Source: Trema orientale (taxonomy: Eukaryota > Streptophyta > Magnoliopsida > Rosales > Cannabaceae). From it: a DNA stretch of 64,000 bases. The notes under the pieces were generated by a model, which saw only the letters and a list, made by a program, of their open reading frames with translations, made no database searches and was not told the origin of the DNA. The stretch covers positions 108,742-172,741 of the forward strand of contig JXTC01000007.1 in NCBI GenBank assembly GCA_002914845.1, written 5' to 3'. The translations under genes were made by a program, and so were the position numbers. Each line of letters opens with the position of its first letter. The first letter of the stretch is position 1. This document shows, piece after piece, positions 46,604-59,579 of this stretch.

Positions 46604-48714
46604 CTAATCCTGTTCTCTCTCGTCATCAACCTGGGATAATAAACCCGTACAGGCTGGGCAGGGAGGGTCCCGTCTATCCTCAAAACTTGTTTTCGGCTCC
46701 AGACAATCTGCATGATAGAGATGGCCGCAGACCAGAACTGCCACTACAGAAAGTTCAACAGAAGATGTCGAAATCCCAGGAAAATAAAGCTTGCGTCTCA
46801 GCGGTTTCTGACAAATCACACAAATTGTCTTTGCTAGATCAGTTGATACTGTATCCGGTACCAAAGACCTAGACCTAATTCTTTCAGGCCGGAAAAATGC
46901 TTTCTCCCTAAATTCTGTGGAAAAAAATGGAAAATCAAAGTCAATACTAAAACAAGTAAAAGACTGCATAGTAGAGTTGAAGCTATAAATCAAGTGTACT
47001 AGAATAAGAGAAACCCAAATGCCAATTCTAATTTAAAAAACCTTCCACAGAACCCATGCTTATGATTCAACATCTAAAATTTCAACCCTGTAAAGGGTAT
47101 AAATGGCGGAACTTGTAATCATCGAACTTACCAAAAGCTTCACTTCTTCTAGTTTGGTATTTATATTCAAGAAGATAACCACGTCATCCACACTCATCAG
47201 TTTAATTCATTACTTTGGATCTCATCAACTAATAATTACGGAGCAGTTATTTGAAATATCTATCTTTCAGAACTTCATCAAGTTCCGAAGAAGAAGAAAG
47301 AAAAAGAAAAAAGAAAAGAAAAAAAAAAGAGAGAGACAAGCCCAGCAATAAAATCAATACTATACAAAGAGGAACCTGAATGCCGCCCCAACTCTGAGTT
47401 GCATTGAGCCGCCAACTTGAAGGATAGCTTATCATCACGCAAAGAAGTAACCTTGCCACGAGAAGTTGATGGATTAGCAAGATTTGCTGAGCCACGCCTA
47501 GAATACTGATGGGCATAGTGATGGCGTGAGCGTTTCAAGAATAATGACCGGCCAAGGCTCTGATGATGATGTCCAGTAGAAGGGTGGTGGGCATTTTGTA
47601 GCTTCATAGAACTATCCGCAACATCCAAGACAGATGAAGAAATAGGCTTTAGTTCACTAGAATCAATTGCATGCAAACCTTTCTGTAAAAAAAAGGATTG
47701 GAAATAATTATACAACAATAGTTCCCTCCAATTTCTTACTCTGAAATAAGAGAGAACCAAAGAAACTGTCACAGCTACATATACTCAAAATGATCATAAC
47801 TAATTGCACTTCCTCTGTACCTCTTCTGATAACAATTCCATTCCCGAGGAGCATGGCACGGTATCTGAAATGATCCAAGAAAGTATTATCATCAACATAT
47901 TGTTCAATGTCAACGATTATAATCACAATATGAAACACCATCAATCACAACAACAAGAAACACAATCAGACGCTTATTAATTTTCTTCTAAAGATAACAT
48001 CCAAACCAAGGACCAAGAAAAGCAGGACAAAAGCTTATGTACATCGATTGCTATCTCGGCCAAAAATTGATTTTTGTTGACCATTTTGGAATAAAATGTA
48101 GAAGAAGACTCAGAGCATAGAAGCTAAACCACTCTTAAGATGCAGATATAGAACTTCTAATAAAGGCATGTGATGCCATAACAATGGCGGTTCCTGAACG
48201 CAACCCACTAATCGAAATGCAGTAAAAATGAGATTTTTAAGTGACCAAACATACGATAAAGATTACCCCCAAAATCCCTCGTGAGAAACCCCAAACAATT
48301 TTATATCGAAAATAAACAATAAATTTATCTGAAAAAAGCAAAACAAGAAAATCCCATAAAGAGGAGCCAGAAAATAATTACAGAGAAAAAGCAAGAAAGT
48401 AAAACAAGAACCCTAAACCCCCTTTTAATTTCCCTGAAACTATCCAAAATTTGACAGAACGAATCTTACAGTACCAAAATTCAGCTAAATCAAAAGGTGG
48501 GTTCTTTCAATTAACACAAGTTCCTAAACTACATTTCTAGACCCAACAAAAAAAAAAAAATCCCTTTTTTTCATTTTCACTGTAGTTTCTCGGGAACCAA
48601 ACAGATGGATGAATTGGGTATCTGAGAAAAATCAAGATTGAAGAAGCAAAAAGGGAACATACCCGATGAATGTTGGATCTGATTATGATCAGAGGTTCGC
48701 TTTCTCTTCCCCAT
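46604..48714 (-). CDS. RING-H2 zinc-finger protein, probable E3 ubiquitin ligase
   Basis: Minus-strand exons 48714-48663, 47864-47821, 47682-47376 and 46914-46604 sum to 714 nt (237 aa plus stop), all with GT-AG borders. The N-terminus MGKRKRTSDHNQ is basic and looks like a nuclear signal. The middle is Ser/His-rich and unstructured. The C-terminal RING-H2 runs from Cys166 and Cys169 (CVICQ) through CGHLYHADC to Cys220 and Cys223 (CPAC), with a long loop of about 27 residues between the first two zinc pairs. RING-H2 domains usually recruit E2 enzymes, so an E3 ligase role is inferred; the substrate is unknown. I recognise the type but not a named gene. The second exon is only 44 nt, so it is the least certain part of the model. 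Confidence 0.85.
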
Positions 48715-50300
48715 AGTTGGTAAAAATCTCAACAGAGGGATAAGAGAGATTAGCGGCTGAGAGAGAGCTCAGTTAGAGAGTTTGAGCTTTGATCTGTGGC
48801 TTTGCGATCAGAGCGGGGACAAAAGGCGTTTGTTTGGATATCTGGGTCAGAAGAAATTGTACGGAGAAGATTTTGAGAAAGAAAATGTTGGGACTGAATG
48901 AGGGAAGGAAGTGGACTGTTTGGTTTACATGGTTAGATATTATTTCATGGCCATAGAAAAGAAAAGACTCAATCTCATAGCCATGAAGAAAAGAAAAGAA
49001 ATTAGGCATATACCCTTTTGAAAGTCAGTTTTAGGCCTGATTGGTATTGTTGTGCTGTAGCTGTGAACAATAGGCAGCTGTGGGAAAAACAGTATGTAAA
49101 TTTAATTTAAAAACTTGTTGTGTTGTTTAAAAGTAATATAGTATTTGGTAAACTATATTGAGTGTGCTGTAAAATGTTATTTTAGATGATTATGACAACA
49201 GAATCAACTTTAAAATGTCACGTTTATTATGCTTATTAAATTATGTTTAAAATAGTAGTTACACAATAATTTTTGAAATCTATTAACTAAAAGTAATAAT
49301 TTATCAAATACCTCTCCTTCCTCTTATTTTTTCTAACTGCTTTTAAAGGTTAAATGTAGAATCTAGAAGCAAACCCAAACATTGTATTAAGATCTCAGAG
49401 TTTTAAAGAAATATGAGAGATATTGTCTATAATTCAAAATTTTTAATATAAATATATGTGATATATAAGTTATTATTATTATTTAATTAGTGTACTAAAA
49501 CTAATCATAAAGTGATTAAATATCATTCATTGAGTCAAGAATGAGGACTCACGTACCACATAAATTGATATTAAAAAATTAGAATTCCTAACATTATTCC
49601 AAGTCTTCTAAGAAGATTATCCAACAAAGAGCCTTATAAAATTACTGTTATATCATTTGATGAGATTTTTATTTTTCATCCTTTAAATTAACATGAGATT
49701 TTTGTCTCTTTAAGTCAGGTAAAGTGTACTAATATGGTTTAAGTTTGTCATCTAGAGTTTGGTGAATCAGTGTTTAATCTATTTAGCCTTGTTTATTTGT
49801 TTTATGCATAAGAATGGCAACGACATTGAGACTATTGTATATAAATAATACTAGAGATACTAAAAAATTATATCAATAATGTATCATCATTTTGAACTAC
49901 ACAATTTTAAATTGTGTAAAGTGGTGTGGTCTCACTTTGAGATAAAGTGTGTATGCCACATCTGTAAGTTTTTTATGCAACTTTTTAGTGTCCCTAATAT
50001 TGCTCTATTGCATATTACACCACCCTAGCGTTAAAAAAAACCGTACTTATTTACTCTCTTAAGGGAAGGGGATAGGATAGGATAGGTATTACTTGTCACA
50101 ACTATAGAGTACCTGCAAGTTGGGTGACAATTCAATTTGCGGTATGATGACTCAATACTATTTTTTTTGCAAGTTAGTATTGAAGAGAGAATGTACGGAT
50201 TGAAATTGACTTGTTTAAACCCTCGATAAAGTATATAAATAACTAAAATATAAAATATTCTTACTTTAAAATCTAATAAATAAAACATCCAGTTGTATAT
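48715..50300. other. RING gene promoter and AT-rich spacer with MITE traces
   Basis: 48715-48900 is the likely promoter and 5' UTR of the RING gene. 49030-49380 resembles a decayed hAT-like MITE (starts GCCTGATTGGTATTG), without a clear duplication. A further MITE is listed at 49838-50004. Confidence 0.4.
49838..50004. mobile_element. Small MITE with inverted ends
   Basis: The left end AATACTAGAGATACTAAAAA is the inverted partner of the right end (complement AATATTAGGGACACTAAAAA). CTATTG flanks at 49832-49837 and 50005-50010 could be a target duplication. Class uncertain. Confidence 0.55.
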
Positions 50301-51830
50301 TCTATATAAGCATGATTTAATTAGTATTTTGGGGTTTTCCTAATTTTCGGGAGTAATCTTAAAACATAGATTAGTAATAATTAAGCACAAGATTACCAAG
50401 GATCAAGCTAGTTTACCTAAGCTACATATAGTACGGGACAAACGATATAACTCAAGAAAAATGACGTGTAGTCCAACAAAAACTATATGTAGCTCAACTT
50501 TAACTACGCGTCGTTTTAGCATGGATATAGACTACATGTCATTTAACTGCCATGCCTTTTATGTACAAGCTGCTCCAAAGTCTCTAGAAGCTTTCCGAAG
50601 TCTCCAACTTATAGTCTAAGCTCTTGTAGCTCAAGCACTTCAAAAGATAAGTGACACTATGTTTCTAGAAGGCTTCGACACCTTCCAACTTACGATTCAA
50701 GCTCTTGATGCATAAGAGCTTGCAAGCCAAGTACTTGTAGTTGCAAGTTCTTCTACCCTAAGTACTTGCATATTAAGGCAAGCTAGCCACTAGGATGTGG
50801 ATACCTCATCCGCTTGTAGCTTAAGTTATCTAGCTTTTCAAGGCATAAATTGCCTATAAATAGGGGTACACCCCTCACTTGTAAAGGGACAATGGAAGAA
50901 GCCATTTTACTATCAATAATATTTCTCTCTTTTCCTCTCTTTAATTCCTTGCTCTTGTATTTACCCGTAACCATCTTCAATACCACTATTATCATATTTC
51001 AGCTCACTTTCTCCCAATACAAGCTTTATTTTTCTTAAATTCTCTCTTTCTTTCTTGCATTTAGCCGAAGCTTCAAAGCTTCTTTAATCTTCTCTTAAAC
51101 CCATCTATACTCTTATATCATTCATATCAATATATACCATCATTCATATCATCCTCCGTGGCCACTAAGTCCTCTTTATATACATATATATTTCGTATTG
51201 TTACCAACCCGTGGTTGTTAGGGGTGCACATTGGGTCAGGTTTTAGATATTCGGTTATTCGCGTTCGGTTATTCGGTTTTGGGCATATAAAAATAAGTAA
51301 CCTGTAACATCCTCCATGTTAAAAATGATTAAAGATATTATTTTGTAAAAATTTCCTATAACAAGGCCGATTAAGACCTGTTAACTAATTTTTTTTAATA
51401 CATAAATTTTACATAACAAAAATATGGAGATGTTAATAAATTTCAAACTTAAAAACACAACTGCATTAAACTCTTTTTTCACAAATACTCCTTTTGTTCA
51501 CAACATAATTATACAAATAACTTCTAAAATATCAAAATATTTTCCTTTTTCCCATGGTCAGGCCATTTGTACATTGCACGCTGACTGGTCCACTCATCAC
51601 TGGCTAACCTTGTTCTTTCCTTTACCTATAGCACGGAGTAACTACATAAGTAAAACGCTTAGTAAGTTAGGATAAATATTACACCAAACTTCAAAATAGG
51701 CAAACTATACAAAACTTAACACGACATCCATAACGTACAACAAAGTCGTAAATACAAGTGTAACAAGTATTCCAATAATAACACACATAGTGATAGGTCC
51801 TAGACCTTTTTTTATTTTTTAATTTTATAT

Positions 51831-52520
51831 TGGACGACTTATCACAAGCATCGCCAATCTAGCTCAACAGTGACTCATCACAAGTATCACTGGAGTATTC
51901 ATATAACAACTCATCACAGGCATCACTGAATGTACACATAACGACTCATCACAAGCATCGTTACCTTAATTCTATTGTGCACGTAACGACTCATCACAAG
52001 CATCATTACCTCAATTCTATTAGTGACTCATCACAAACATCACTAAATGTGTTGTTACCTCAATTCCGTTAGTGACTCATCACAAGTATCACTAATTGTG
52101 CACGTAACGACTCATCACAAGTATCGTTACCTTAATTCCATTGTGCACGTAACGACTCATTACAAGCATCGTTACCTTAATTCCATTAGTGACTTATCAT
52201 AAGCATCACTAAATATGCACGTAACGACTCATAACAAGCATCGTTACCTCAATTCCATTAGTGACTCATCACAAGCGTCACTAAATATGCACGTAACGAC
52301 TCATCACAAGCATCAATTCCATGAGTGACTCATCACAAGCATCACTAAATGTGTACGTAACGACTCATCACAAGCACCGTTACCTCAATTCCGTTAGTGA
52401 CTCATCACAAGCATCACTAAATGTGCACGTAACGACTCATCACAAGCATTGTTACCTCAATTCTGTTAGTGACTCATCACAAGCATCACTAAATGTACGC
52501 ATAACAATTCATCACATATA
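51831..52520. repeat. 72-bp minisatellite of two 36-bp half units
   Basis: About nine copies of a 72-bp unit are made of two related halves, each with GACTCATCACAAGCATC. One half reads GTAACGACTCATCACAAGC and the other TTAGTGACTCATCACAAGC. It lies inside the LTR-like insert. The short open frame at 52321-52587 is a by-product of the repeat. Confidence 0.92.
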
Positions 52521-53992
52521 TCAATTGGTAAGTGCATATATGTGTATTTGCATAAGTACTTTACTATGTGCTAATACAACATCTTAGCAACACAAAAATC
52601 AACTTAGCACGTATAATAAGTAAAGCACAATTTCCACACCATTAGTTACTCAAAGCTGTACATAAATAACTGCACTTACCTGAAAATGGTGTATCTCAAG
52701 CTTTAGTAAAATAGTTCACACCAAAATTTGATGCACGACCGTTCCTACTGTAACACAATACAGTGACAAGATTATTGGAGCTTTTCCCTAATTCCAAGTT
52801 TCCACTTAATTTTAATATTAACACTGTTATAATTTATTGCCTAACTTCTCTTCACCTTAAATATAAAATACAACATAGTTTAAGATATTTCTCTCAAATT
52901 TAATGTTCGAGGTGTACCAGGGTTTAAAATACAGTCAACTTCAGCGAAAAACACTTAAAAAGATTATTTTCTACCTTTGAAAAATTTCAAAACAACCCTA
53001 AAAGCTAGTCTCTGTTCAACAAGTTGATCTAGTCATTAAAAATAGATTCTGGTCGACCAAAATAAATTCTGGTCGACCAAAAATAACTTCAGAGACGAGA
53101 CTCTGTTTTGCTGACAGAGACGAAAACGCATCTTAGAAAATTTGTAGAAAATCGAATCCTTAACCAAATTTCACAAATAAGGTCAATTCGGAAAGAACTA
53201 AATGTCTACTACGACATACTAAAATTTCAGCTCATTTAGATGAGGATAAAGGTACGAAATAGCCCAAAAACAGAAAATACTAAGTGAAAAGCCAGAATTT
53301 CCAGATTTCGAATTTTTTGCGAAAACTACAAATCAAGCTATCCAAACTGACCAAAAACTGTAGTTTACAAGCTTTATAACAAAATAAGGACTAAGAGAAC
53401 CTTAGAACACTAACCCATAACAGTTATTAAGAATATTCATATGAATATCAACATGCAAACTAAGAATGTGTTCTAAAACAAAGAACATTCAGGTTTTTAA
53501 ACTTTGAGAGAAAATAAATCAGTAATTACCTAGAAGCTTTAGCACCCCAAAACTCTAAGAATCTTCAAGTATTAGTAACATTAGAGTCTCTGAAATCCTT
53601 AACTTGGGACATGCAACAGAAATTCTCACATTTTTTGTGCTGGTGACAAAAGAAATATAGAAAGGAAGACGAGAGAGAAAGAGAGAGAGAGTAAAGATGA
53701 GCGCACAATTAGGGCTACGGGAGAGAGAATAAGCTGAAGGAGAGAGGAGTATTCAGCTTTAACGTGTTAGGCAATAGATAGGTGTCACAAACACATTCTC
53801 CTGTAAGACAACTGTCCCCAACGTGTTCCAAGCTGAGGTAAAGCTAACCTCAGTTTTGCAAGATAGTCCTTGTTTTGAAAATTATTTCAATTATGCCCTT
53901 GCAATCTTTGTAATTTTTTCCATACTTCAAATATTCTCATCAAATATACTTCCAACACCCCTAGAACCCATAATAGCTAATGAAAATAAAAT

Positions 53993-54830
53993 CTAATTGC
54001 CAACACTAATGATATGAACTCCGCCAACTTGAGACGAAACCCGAAACAAGGATGATGCCTAGGACCGTTCTATAATCAGATTCGGATAGAACATCTCGAC
54101 CCAATACTTATAAAGAGATGTGAACCTTGGTATAAAGGAAGACGCCACAATCAAGGAAGGAAAACTCGATTGATAAGTCAAGGGATGAATGCCACAGAGA
54201 AATCTGATAAGTTCGAATAAGTTCTCAAAGAACCAAAGAGAAATTGCTCTCACTTCTAATGAATTGTAATATGATTTGTATTAAATGAAAAGTGTACAAT
54301 ATATAGGCCTTAAGCCACAGAATTTCAGTCATAAAATGCCCTAAAATGCCTAAGGTAACTTACCCAAACCAGAAAATGAAAGTAGGAAAATAAGCCTAAT
54401 AGCTAAGCCAAATTCGTCCCTAATTACATTGTAGGCAATCTAATTTTAATTCCTTAATTTTCAGCCTATTACACACCACTAAAGAAAAGGAAATAAGCAA
54501 ATAAATCGTTTTGGGAAATTAATAAATAAAATAGGAAAGTAAGCTATGACTTGGCATTCAAGATTTTACAAAGCAGATTTCTATGTGCCTATTGACTTTT
54601 CTAAACTTGAACCAAGCTTGTAATGGGTTTAGAAATTCGTTCATCTCCATCAATGGGCCTCCACGTGCATGCCTGAGCCCATATCCCTTGAATCAGCCCA
54701 CTTAATGTATTTTGGAATTTCTTTGCTCGTGCTCTTGTAACTAGACCAATGGGAACTTGGATAGGATCCGCATTCCATGCTCTCGTGCTTGCTATGTCCT
54801 TATCAACTAAGCTCCAATTTAACCTGTATA
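53993..54830 (-). mobile_element. Gypsy-type pol-tail plus LTR-like module, copy 2
   Basis: Minus-strand homologue of 11240-12064: the frame at 54870-54601 has WNADPIQVPIGLVTRARAKK. The following 600 bp matches the other copy through the TATA region (GCCTATATATTGTACAC), the phrase ATTCATCCCTTGACTTATCA and the end CATATCATTA. The region between differs by substitutions and small gaps, so the copies inserted separately or diverged long ago. Confidence 0.7.
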
Positions 54831-55734
54831 ACAATAAATTCACATAATTAACCTCATGAATTATGTGCACAAGATTTAATAATAAAATACAATCTTTATT
54901 GTATTTCTCATTTCACTTTACAATACACAAAAAAATACAATAAAGTTGCTCACGAAATTGGAGGACTACATAACTGAAACCGAACAGAAAGGTATCGGGT
55001 ATTCAGGTTTCGGGTATCTCGGGTAAGTCAGGTATTCGGCCGGGTCGGGTTGGGTTTTATGGAAGCATAAAACTTTTTTTTCCTTTTTTTTTACCACATA
55101 ATAAATAATTTTGATTTTTTTTCCCTATTTTATGCTATTTTATGCATAATTAGTTTTTTGCACAATGTGTACAATCTCATAAATATTGAAATATAAGAGG
55201 AAAAAAAAGAGAAATAAATTATTAAATAACCAATTTTAAGGTTTTTTAAAATAATAGTGGAGGGTTCGGGTATCGAACCCCCTAAAATGTATACCTGTGC
55301 CCAAACCGAAAATCCTTCGGGTTGATCGGGTTTTACCCAAAAATTCGAATACACTTGTTTAAACCTGAAATTTCGGGTCAGGTCGGGCGTGTATCTCAGG
55401 TCGGGTCGGATTTTTGCATTTTTGTGCAGCCCTAGTGGCTGTGTTCTCAATGCCACTGCCATCACCTCATTATTTCTACCAAGCCGTGGTCAACTTTTTA
55501 TCATCTTCATCTCATCTTCTTCATACATATATATACATATATCTCTACATCATCTTTTTCATGTATATCTAAACTTGGTTTCCAAGCTTCTAGTATTTGT
55601 ATAAATACACATTTTTCTAAATAGGTTTAGAAGTCTATATCTTTTAAGCCCATTTTTATTCTTTTACATGTATATATTTCTAGGCCCATCTACATTCATC
55701 TATATATTCTAGGCCTATTATCCTCTTTCACATC

Positions 55735-56301
55735 ATTTTCTTATCATCTAATTACTTTTCTATCATCTTTCTATCATTTAATTATTTTTATATCATCTTT
55801 TTCTACACATATTTTTCTAACTTGTTTCACAAGTTATTTTTCATGCAGGCTTTAAAATTCGCACTTTAGTGATCTGTGAGTATCGAGCTACTCTTCTCGA
55901 ACTCTGTACTTGATCTGTGGCACAAGTTTGGGATTTCGCGTTCTATCACTTTCTTTAACTAATATTTTATCTAACTTCTTATTGACTTCTAGTTGACACA
56001 ATGGTCGGTTTATTCGTCTCCGTCAACTAGACCTCTTTATTATTATTATTAGGTCATTATTATTATTATTATTATACCGTAAGTACGTTATCCCTGCAAT
56101 TACTAACGTGGCAAGAGTATTATGTGAAGTATCGTTTTCTATATCGACCGCCCATCAAGACTTCGATACGTAGACAGTGTTGTGATAATTCTTACACCTG
56201 TGCACACTAAGCGAGTCATTTCTACAATCACCAACGTGGTAAGGGCACCATGGAAAGTATCATTTTCTATCTCGACTGCCCATTGAGACTTTGACACGTG
56301 G
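55735..56301. repeat. Internal repeats in the Tat-like LTR
   Basis: An ATCATCTTT-type pyrimidine repeat (about 55735-55810) and an ATT microsatellite (about 56038-56077) precede a direct duplication of about 78 bp with a 128-bp period. Copies start near 56096 and 56224 and share CTAACGTGG/CCAACGTGG and TATCGTTTTCTAT/TATCATTTTCTAT. Confidence 0.75.
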
Positions 56302-56434
56302 CACGCATTGTAATAGCCTTTTTTGTGTGCACCCTGTGATCTAGCCTTAATCTCAATTATTCTCTAATTTGTTTTAATTAATCATAGGTCTTATTAATTA
56401 ATCAGAGCACGAGGTCCAATCTCGAATATTAAAA

Positions 56435-56453
56435 GGCGACTCTACTTAGGATT
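56435..56453 (+). other. tRNA-Arg-type primer binding site of the Tat-like element
   Basis: GGCGACTCTACTTAGGATT resembles the Tat/Ogre consensus TGGCGACTC plus following bases and lies where an LTR should end. Confidence 0.55.
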
Positions 56454-56512
56454 AGAGTCAGAAAAACTACATTTTCCTCGGGATTTCCCAGATCCATAAG
56501 TGCATCCCGTCA

Positions 56513-56735
56513 CTCTGCTAGTTTCACTTCTCAAAATTCTGTTTCGTATACCAAAACTCTGCGAAAATTCTGTTAGTTTCACTCCTCAAAATTCTGTTTC
56601 GAATATCAAAATTCTACCAGTTTTAATTCTCAAAATTCTGTTTCTATACCGAAACTCTGCCAATTATACTTCCTAAAATTCTGTTCCGTATATTGAAACT
56701 TTGCCGAAACTCTGCCTATTTTACTAATCAAAATT
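56513..56735. repeat. 43-55-bp tandem repeat in the Tat-like leader
   Basis: Four to five units share TCAAAATTCTGTTTC, GTATACC(A/G)AAACT and CTGC(C/T)AGTTT. They lie between the primer site and the gag remnant. Confidence 0.82.
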
Positions 56736-56853
56736 ATGACCAAACACTACATCCCTTTTTCTTTTAATTTCTTGTTATTAAATTCTACTCTCTTTCTTTT
56801 CTTTTCGAACTTATCTCTCTATTCTTCTCCCATTTTCCATCTCATTCTTTCAA

Positions 56854-57102
56854 ATGGCCGACGAATAACATCCGCCGAATTTCGAAATATCGGCTCAATA
56901 AAGAGAAACTCTTGTCCAAATGAAAATCACATTGCAAAGCCTAATGCAATCTCAAGAACTGATAATGCAAAAGTTGGCTGAGTTGGAAAGAAGAAACGGA
57001 CTGGGGACTTCATCTATCCCTATCCCATCAAGTCAAAACAATAATTCACTTGCATCAGGCAGTCAAAATCCCGCCATGTTGATAATACAAGAAAGTCCTA
57101 CT
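56854..57102 (+). pseudogene. Decayed gypsy gag N-terminus
   Basis: An ATG at 56854 opens MADE, followed at once by a stop. After another in-frame stop the same frame gives a gag-like helical stretch (LMQSQELIMQKLAELERRNG), then Ser/Gln/Asn-rich sequence. It is cut off by the copia insertion at 57103. The start MADE and leader context fit Tat-type elements. Whether the rest of gag survives beyond the copia element is outside this window. Confidence 0.5.
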
Positions 57103-58767
57103 TGTTGGGAATATGCCCTAGAAAGCAGTTTCTTTGTTTGGTATTTTAAACAATATTTATTAAATTTAAGTGTTATATATTTGTTGTCAATAAATTTCAT
57201 ATTATGTCCCAATTATATATATGTGATATTTATGTTTTCTATATTACAAACGTCTAAAAGTTTCTATGACTAATAATGAGTAATAAAGAATTGTTCGTAT
57301 GAAGTGTTAACATGTTAAAGATTAAATTTTTTATTTCATTATGTCTAAATAAAGAGTTCACATTTTGCAAATAAAGATGGAATACTTTATTTTGCCATAA
57401 AATGTAGTGTTTGCCTATTTCAATGGGATTGATAAAATCTTCAATCATCGAAGTTTCTGATTTCAGATAGAAACACTAATGCGATATAAAAAAGCTATAG
57501 AGCATTGAACAAGACCAAGTGAAAATAGAATTTGAGGTTAAGTGCCGTAACTCAATATTCTTTCATTAATCTAGCACTATTGTAAGACTACCTTAATCCT
57601 AGTGATTGTCGGACTTGCTTTCATGAGTTTTATCTTTTTGACTTACTAAAGGACTAGTTCGGATTATATGGTTCGAATTCTGGTTTCTTGGAAGATAAGA
57701 TTTGTGAATTAATGAGAATGCCCTTCATGATTTGGACAACAGGTATATAATATTACTTTTGAGTTTTTTCAAGGACTTGGATAATAAAAACCAGGCGCCA
57801 GATATTCACTTTGTGAATTTGACTATGTATGTATCGGCAATTACAAACACCGTAGTCAATTATTATCCATTAGATGAAAAATGGTAACTCAAAGGTAAAT
57901 ATGTACTAGAAGGGTAATACAGTAATTTCACCTCACTAGTACGACATTGTATCGAGGATATATCTGTAGGTATAATATATGCTAAATGGATCAAGTTAAT
58001 TAAAGTATTAATTAGCTTCTTAGAAAATATATGACATTTAGTCTAAGAGTGCAATATTAGGCCTATAGTGAAGTGTCTCAATATTAATGGACAAGGCTCA
58101 GTCATAATTAAGAGTTAATTATGACTGTGGGTAGTTGGCCCATTGGAGCTTAGACTATTTGGATCCATAAGATCCCCTGTCTAGCTCACACATAGCTCAA
58201 TAATTAATTGAATGGTCAGTTGAGCCCAATAGGCCTAATTGGGTTTACATCTCTCTAATACTTAAGAGAAAAGTTCTCCTAAGCCTCTGTACAGTAGTCA
58301 TACACCTACTACATGCACAATAACTGTGCTTTTCACGTGACAGAGAGAAAACGAGAGAGTGAGAGAGAACCGAGCTGCTATGGGAGAAGTCCCCTGTTCG
58401 TTCATGGCCTCCGAGGAAGAGATACCCATGACATTAGAAGTGCAATAAAGAAGAAGGAAGAACGTCTTCCGGATCATCCGTTCATCTCTCGTTGAGAATC
58501 AAGAAAGTACCCACACACTGGATCATTCAACAAGCTTCGGAGAATAGAGGGTAAGGCTCAATGGTTGTAAAATATTTCTAGGTTTTATCTAAATAGAGAT
58601 CCGTAAATTGATTTATGTTAGATCAATGATTCTACGTTTATGTTTTGTAAAGTTTCAAGAAAATTTTTAAAATATTAATTCCGCTGCATTCTTGATTTGT
58701 TTACAAAACTACAAAAATCTTTTTCGGTAAAATCATTTTTCGAAATCATTTTTCGGAATTTCCAACA
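57103..58767 (+). repeat. 5' LTR of the right copia element (1665 bp)
   Basis: It starts TGTTGGGAATATGCCCTAGA and ends TTTCCAACA, giving TGTTGG...CCAACA inverted termini. It is directly followed by ATTGATACCAGAGCAAAGG, an initiator-Met primer site variant. It is unusually long for copia. Confidence 0.82.
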
Positions 58768-58786
58768 ATTGATACCAGAGCAAAGG
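58768..58786 (+). other. tRNA-iMet primer binding site of the right copia
   Basis: ATTGATACCAGAGCAAAGG follows the LTR end directly and matches ATTGGTATCAGAGC with two changes in the core. Confidence 0.75.
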
Positions 58787-59154
58787 TTTTCGATGATCTA
58801 GCATATCTTGTTCATGTTAATTCTCTTTCGTTTGATGATCTTTGATTTCTATGATGATCTCTGTGGTTATGTTTGGTCTTGTTCATGTTTATGAGTATGC
58901 TCTATTATGTATGATGATTGATTGATTTAATGAGTTTAAATGATTTTCAATTAGATATTACTACGAGTTTATGATCATATGTTTTCCGTTTTTTATTATG
59001 ATTCTAAAATGTTCTTGATTTTCTATGTGTTTATGCTTTATGTTCTTGATAAAACTGTACATAAAAAGTCATTTGATCTTTAATTGTGTTTTAGTTTTTG
59101 AGAAAAACTGTTTACCAATTAAGTTATGGATTTTTTGGGTTCGGAAATGGTACG

Positions 59155-59560
59155 AGGAGGCGCACGCTAAGAGTCGTGTGCACCACCCGTGTTGCCGCGA
59201 CGGGGAGACCCGCTCGCTGGCTGTGTCGGTGGCAACCTACATATTGGTTGCACAGGAGCAACCCTGCACGCTGGCTGTGCAGGTGGCGCCAGCGCACGGG
59301 CGTTACCTTGCTGCCATGGGCACATGGGCATTGTCTTGCTCCCATGGCCGCGCAGGCGCAGTCCAGCTCCCGTGGTCATGCGGGCTTCGCCCCACTTCTG
59401 TAGCCGCATGCGTGCTGCCACGCATGGTGGCCGCACGGAGGCTTCGCGAGCACGTGGACACACGTGATTTGTCCTGTGCATGGCCGTGTGGTGCCACGAG
59501 GCCGTTGTCTTCCCGACGGATCCCGTCCCGTCCCGTTCCGTTTTGGCACTCCGATCGGCA
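59155..59560. repeat. GC-rich island in the copia leader
   Basis: About 400 bp of GC-rich sequence built of CGCACG, GTGGC, CATGG and CCGC words in a region otherwise near pure AT. Open frames exist in several frames on both strands only because GC-rich DNA lacks stop codons. No domain is recognisable. Confidence 0.8.
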
Positions 59561-59579
59561 TCCCGATGTATTGACATTA

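Larger units (their letters stand above)
51303..54970 (-). mobile_element. LTR-like element inserted in the hAT MITE
   Basis: The insert begins TGTAACATCCTCC and ends GGAGGACTACA, giving TG...CA ends with inverted termini. Flanks TAACC (51298-51302) and TAACT (54971-54975) look like a 5-bp duplication with one change. Joining the flanks restores a continuous CCGAA-rich hAT interior. On the minus strand the end GGATGTTACA is typical of chromovirus-type gypsy LTRs, and purine-rich leader-like DNA lies at 53650-53760. It may be a long solo LTR carrying its own nested insert. Confidence 0.55.
51219..55434. mobile_element. hAT MITE with 8-bp target duplication, itself interrupted
   Basis: The terminal inverted repeat is TAGGGGTGCACA at the left and TGTGCAGCCCTA at the right (11 of 12 match). 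Flanks GTGGTTGT (51211-51218) and GTGGCTGT (55435-55442) form an 8-bp duplication with one mismatch, as for hAT. The subterminal parts are rich in CGGGT, CGGTT and CCGAAC words. The true element is only about 545 bp (51219-51302 plus about 54976-55434); the middle is a later insertion. Confidence 0.82.
50300..56434 (+). mobile_element. Tat/Ogre-like gypsy LTR, interrupted by nested insertions
   Basis: The left part (about 50300-51210) has an LTR promoter: TATA box in TGCCTATAAATAGGGG at about 50850, followed by a CT-rich R/U5-like section. The right part (55443 to about 56434) continues it and ends next to GGCGACTCTACTTAGG (56435-56450). That is a variant of the TGGCGACTC(C) tRNA-Arg primer site characteristic of Tat/Ogre elements. 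Removing the hAT-bounded insert at 51219-55434 leaves an LTR of about 1.9 kb. The left boundary is an estimate. Confidence 0.6.

Noticed and set aside
52321..52587. Repetitive 88-codon frame
   Set aside because: It is produced by the 72-bp minisatellite being divisible by three; not a gene.
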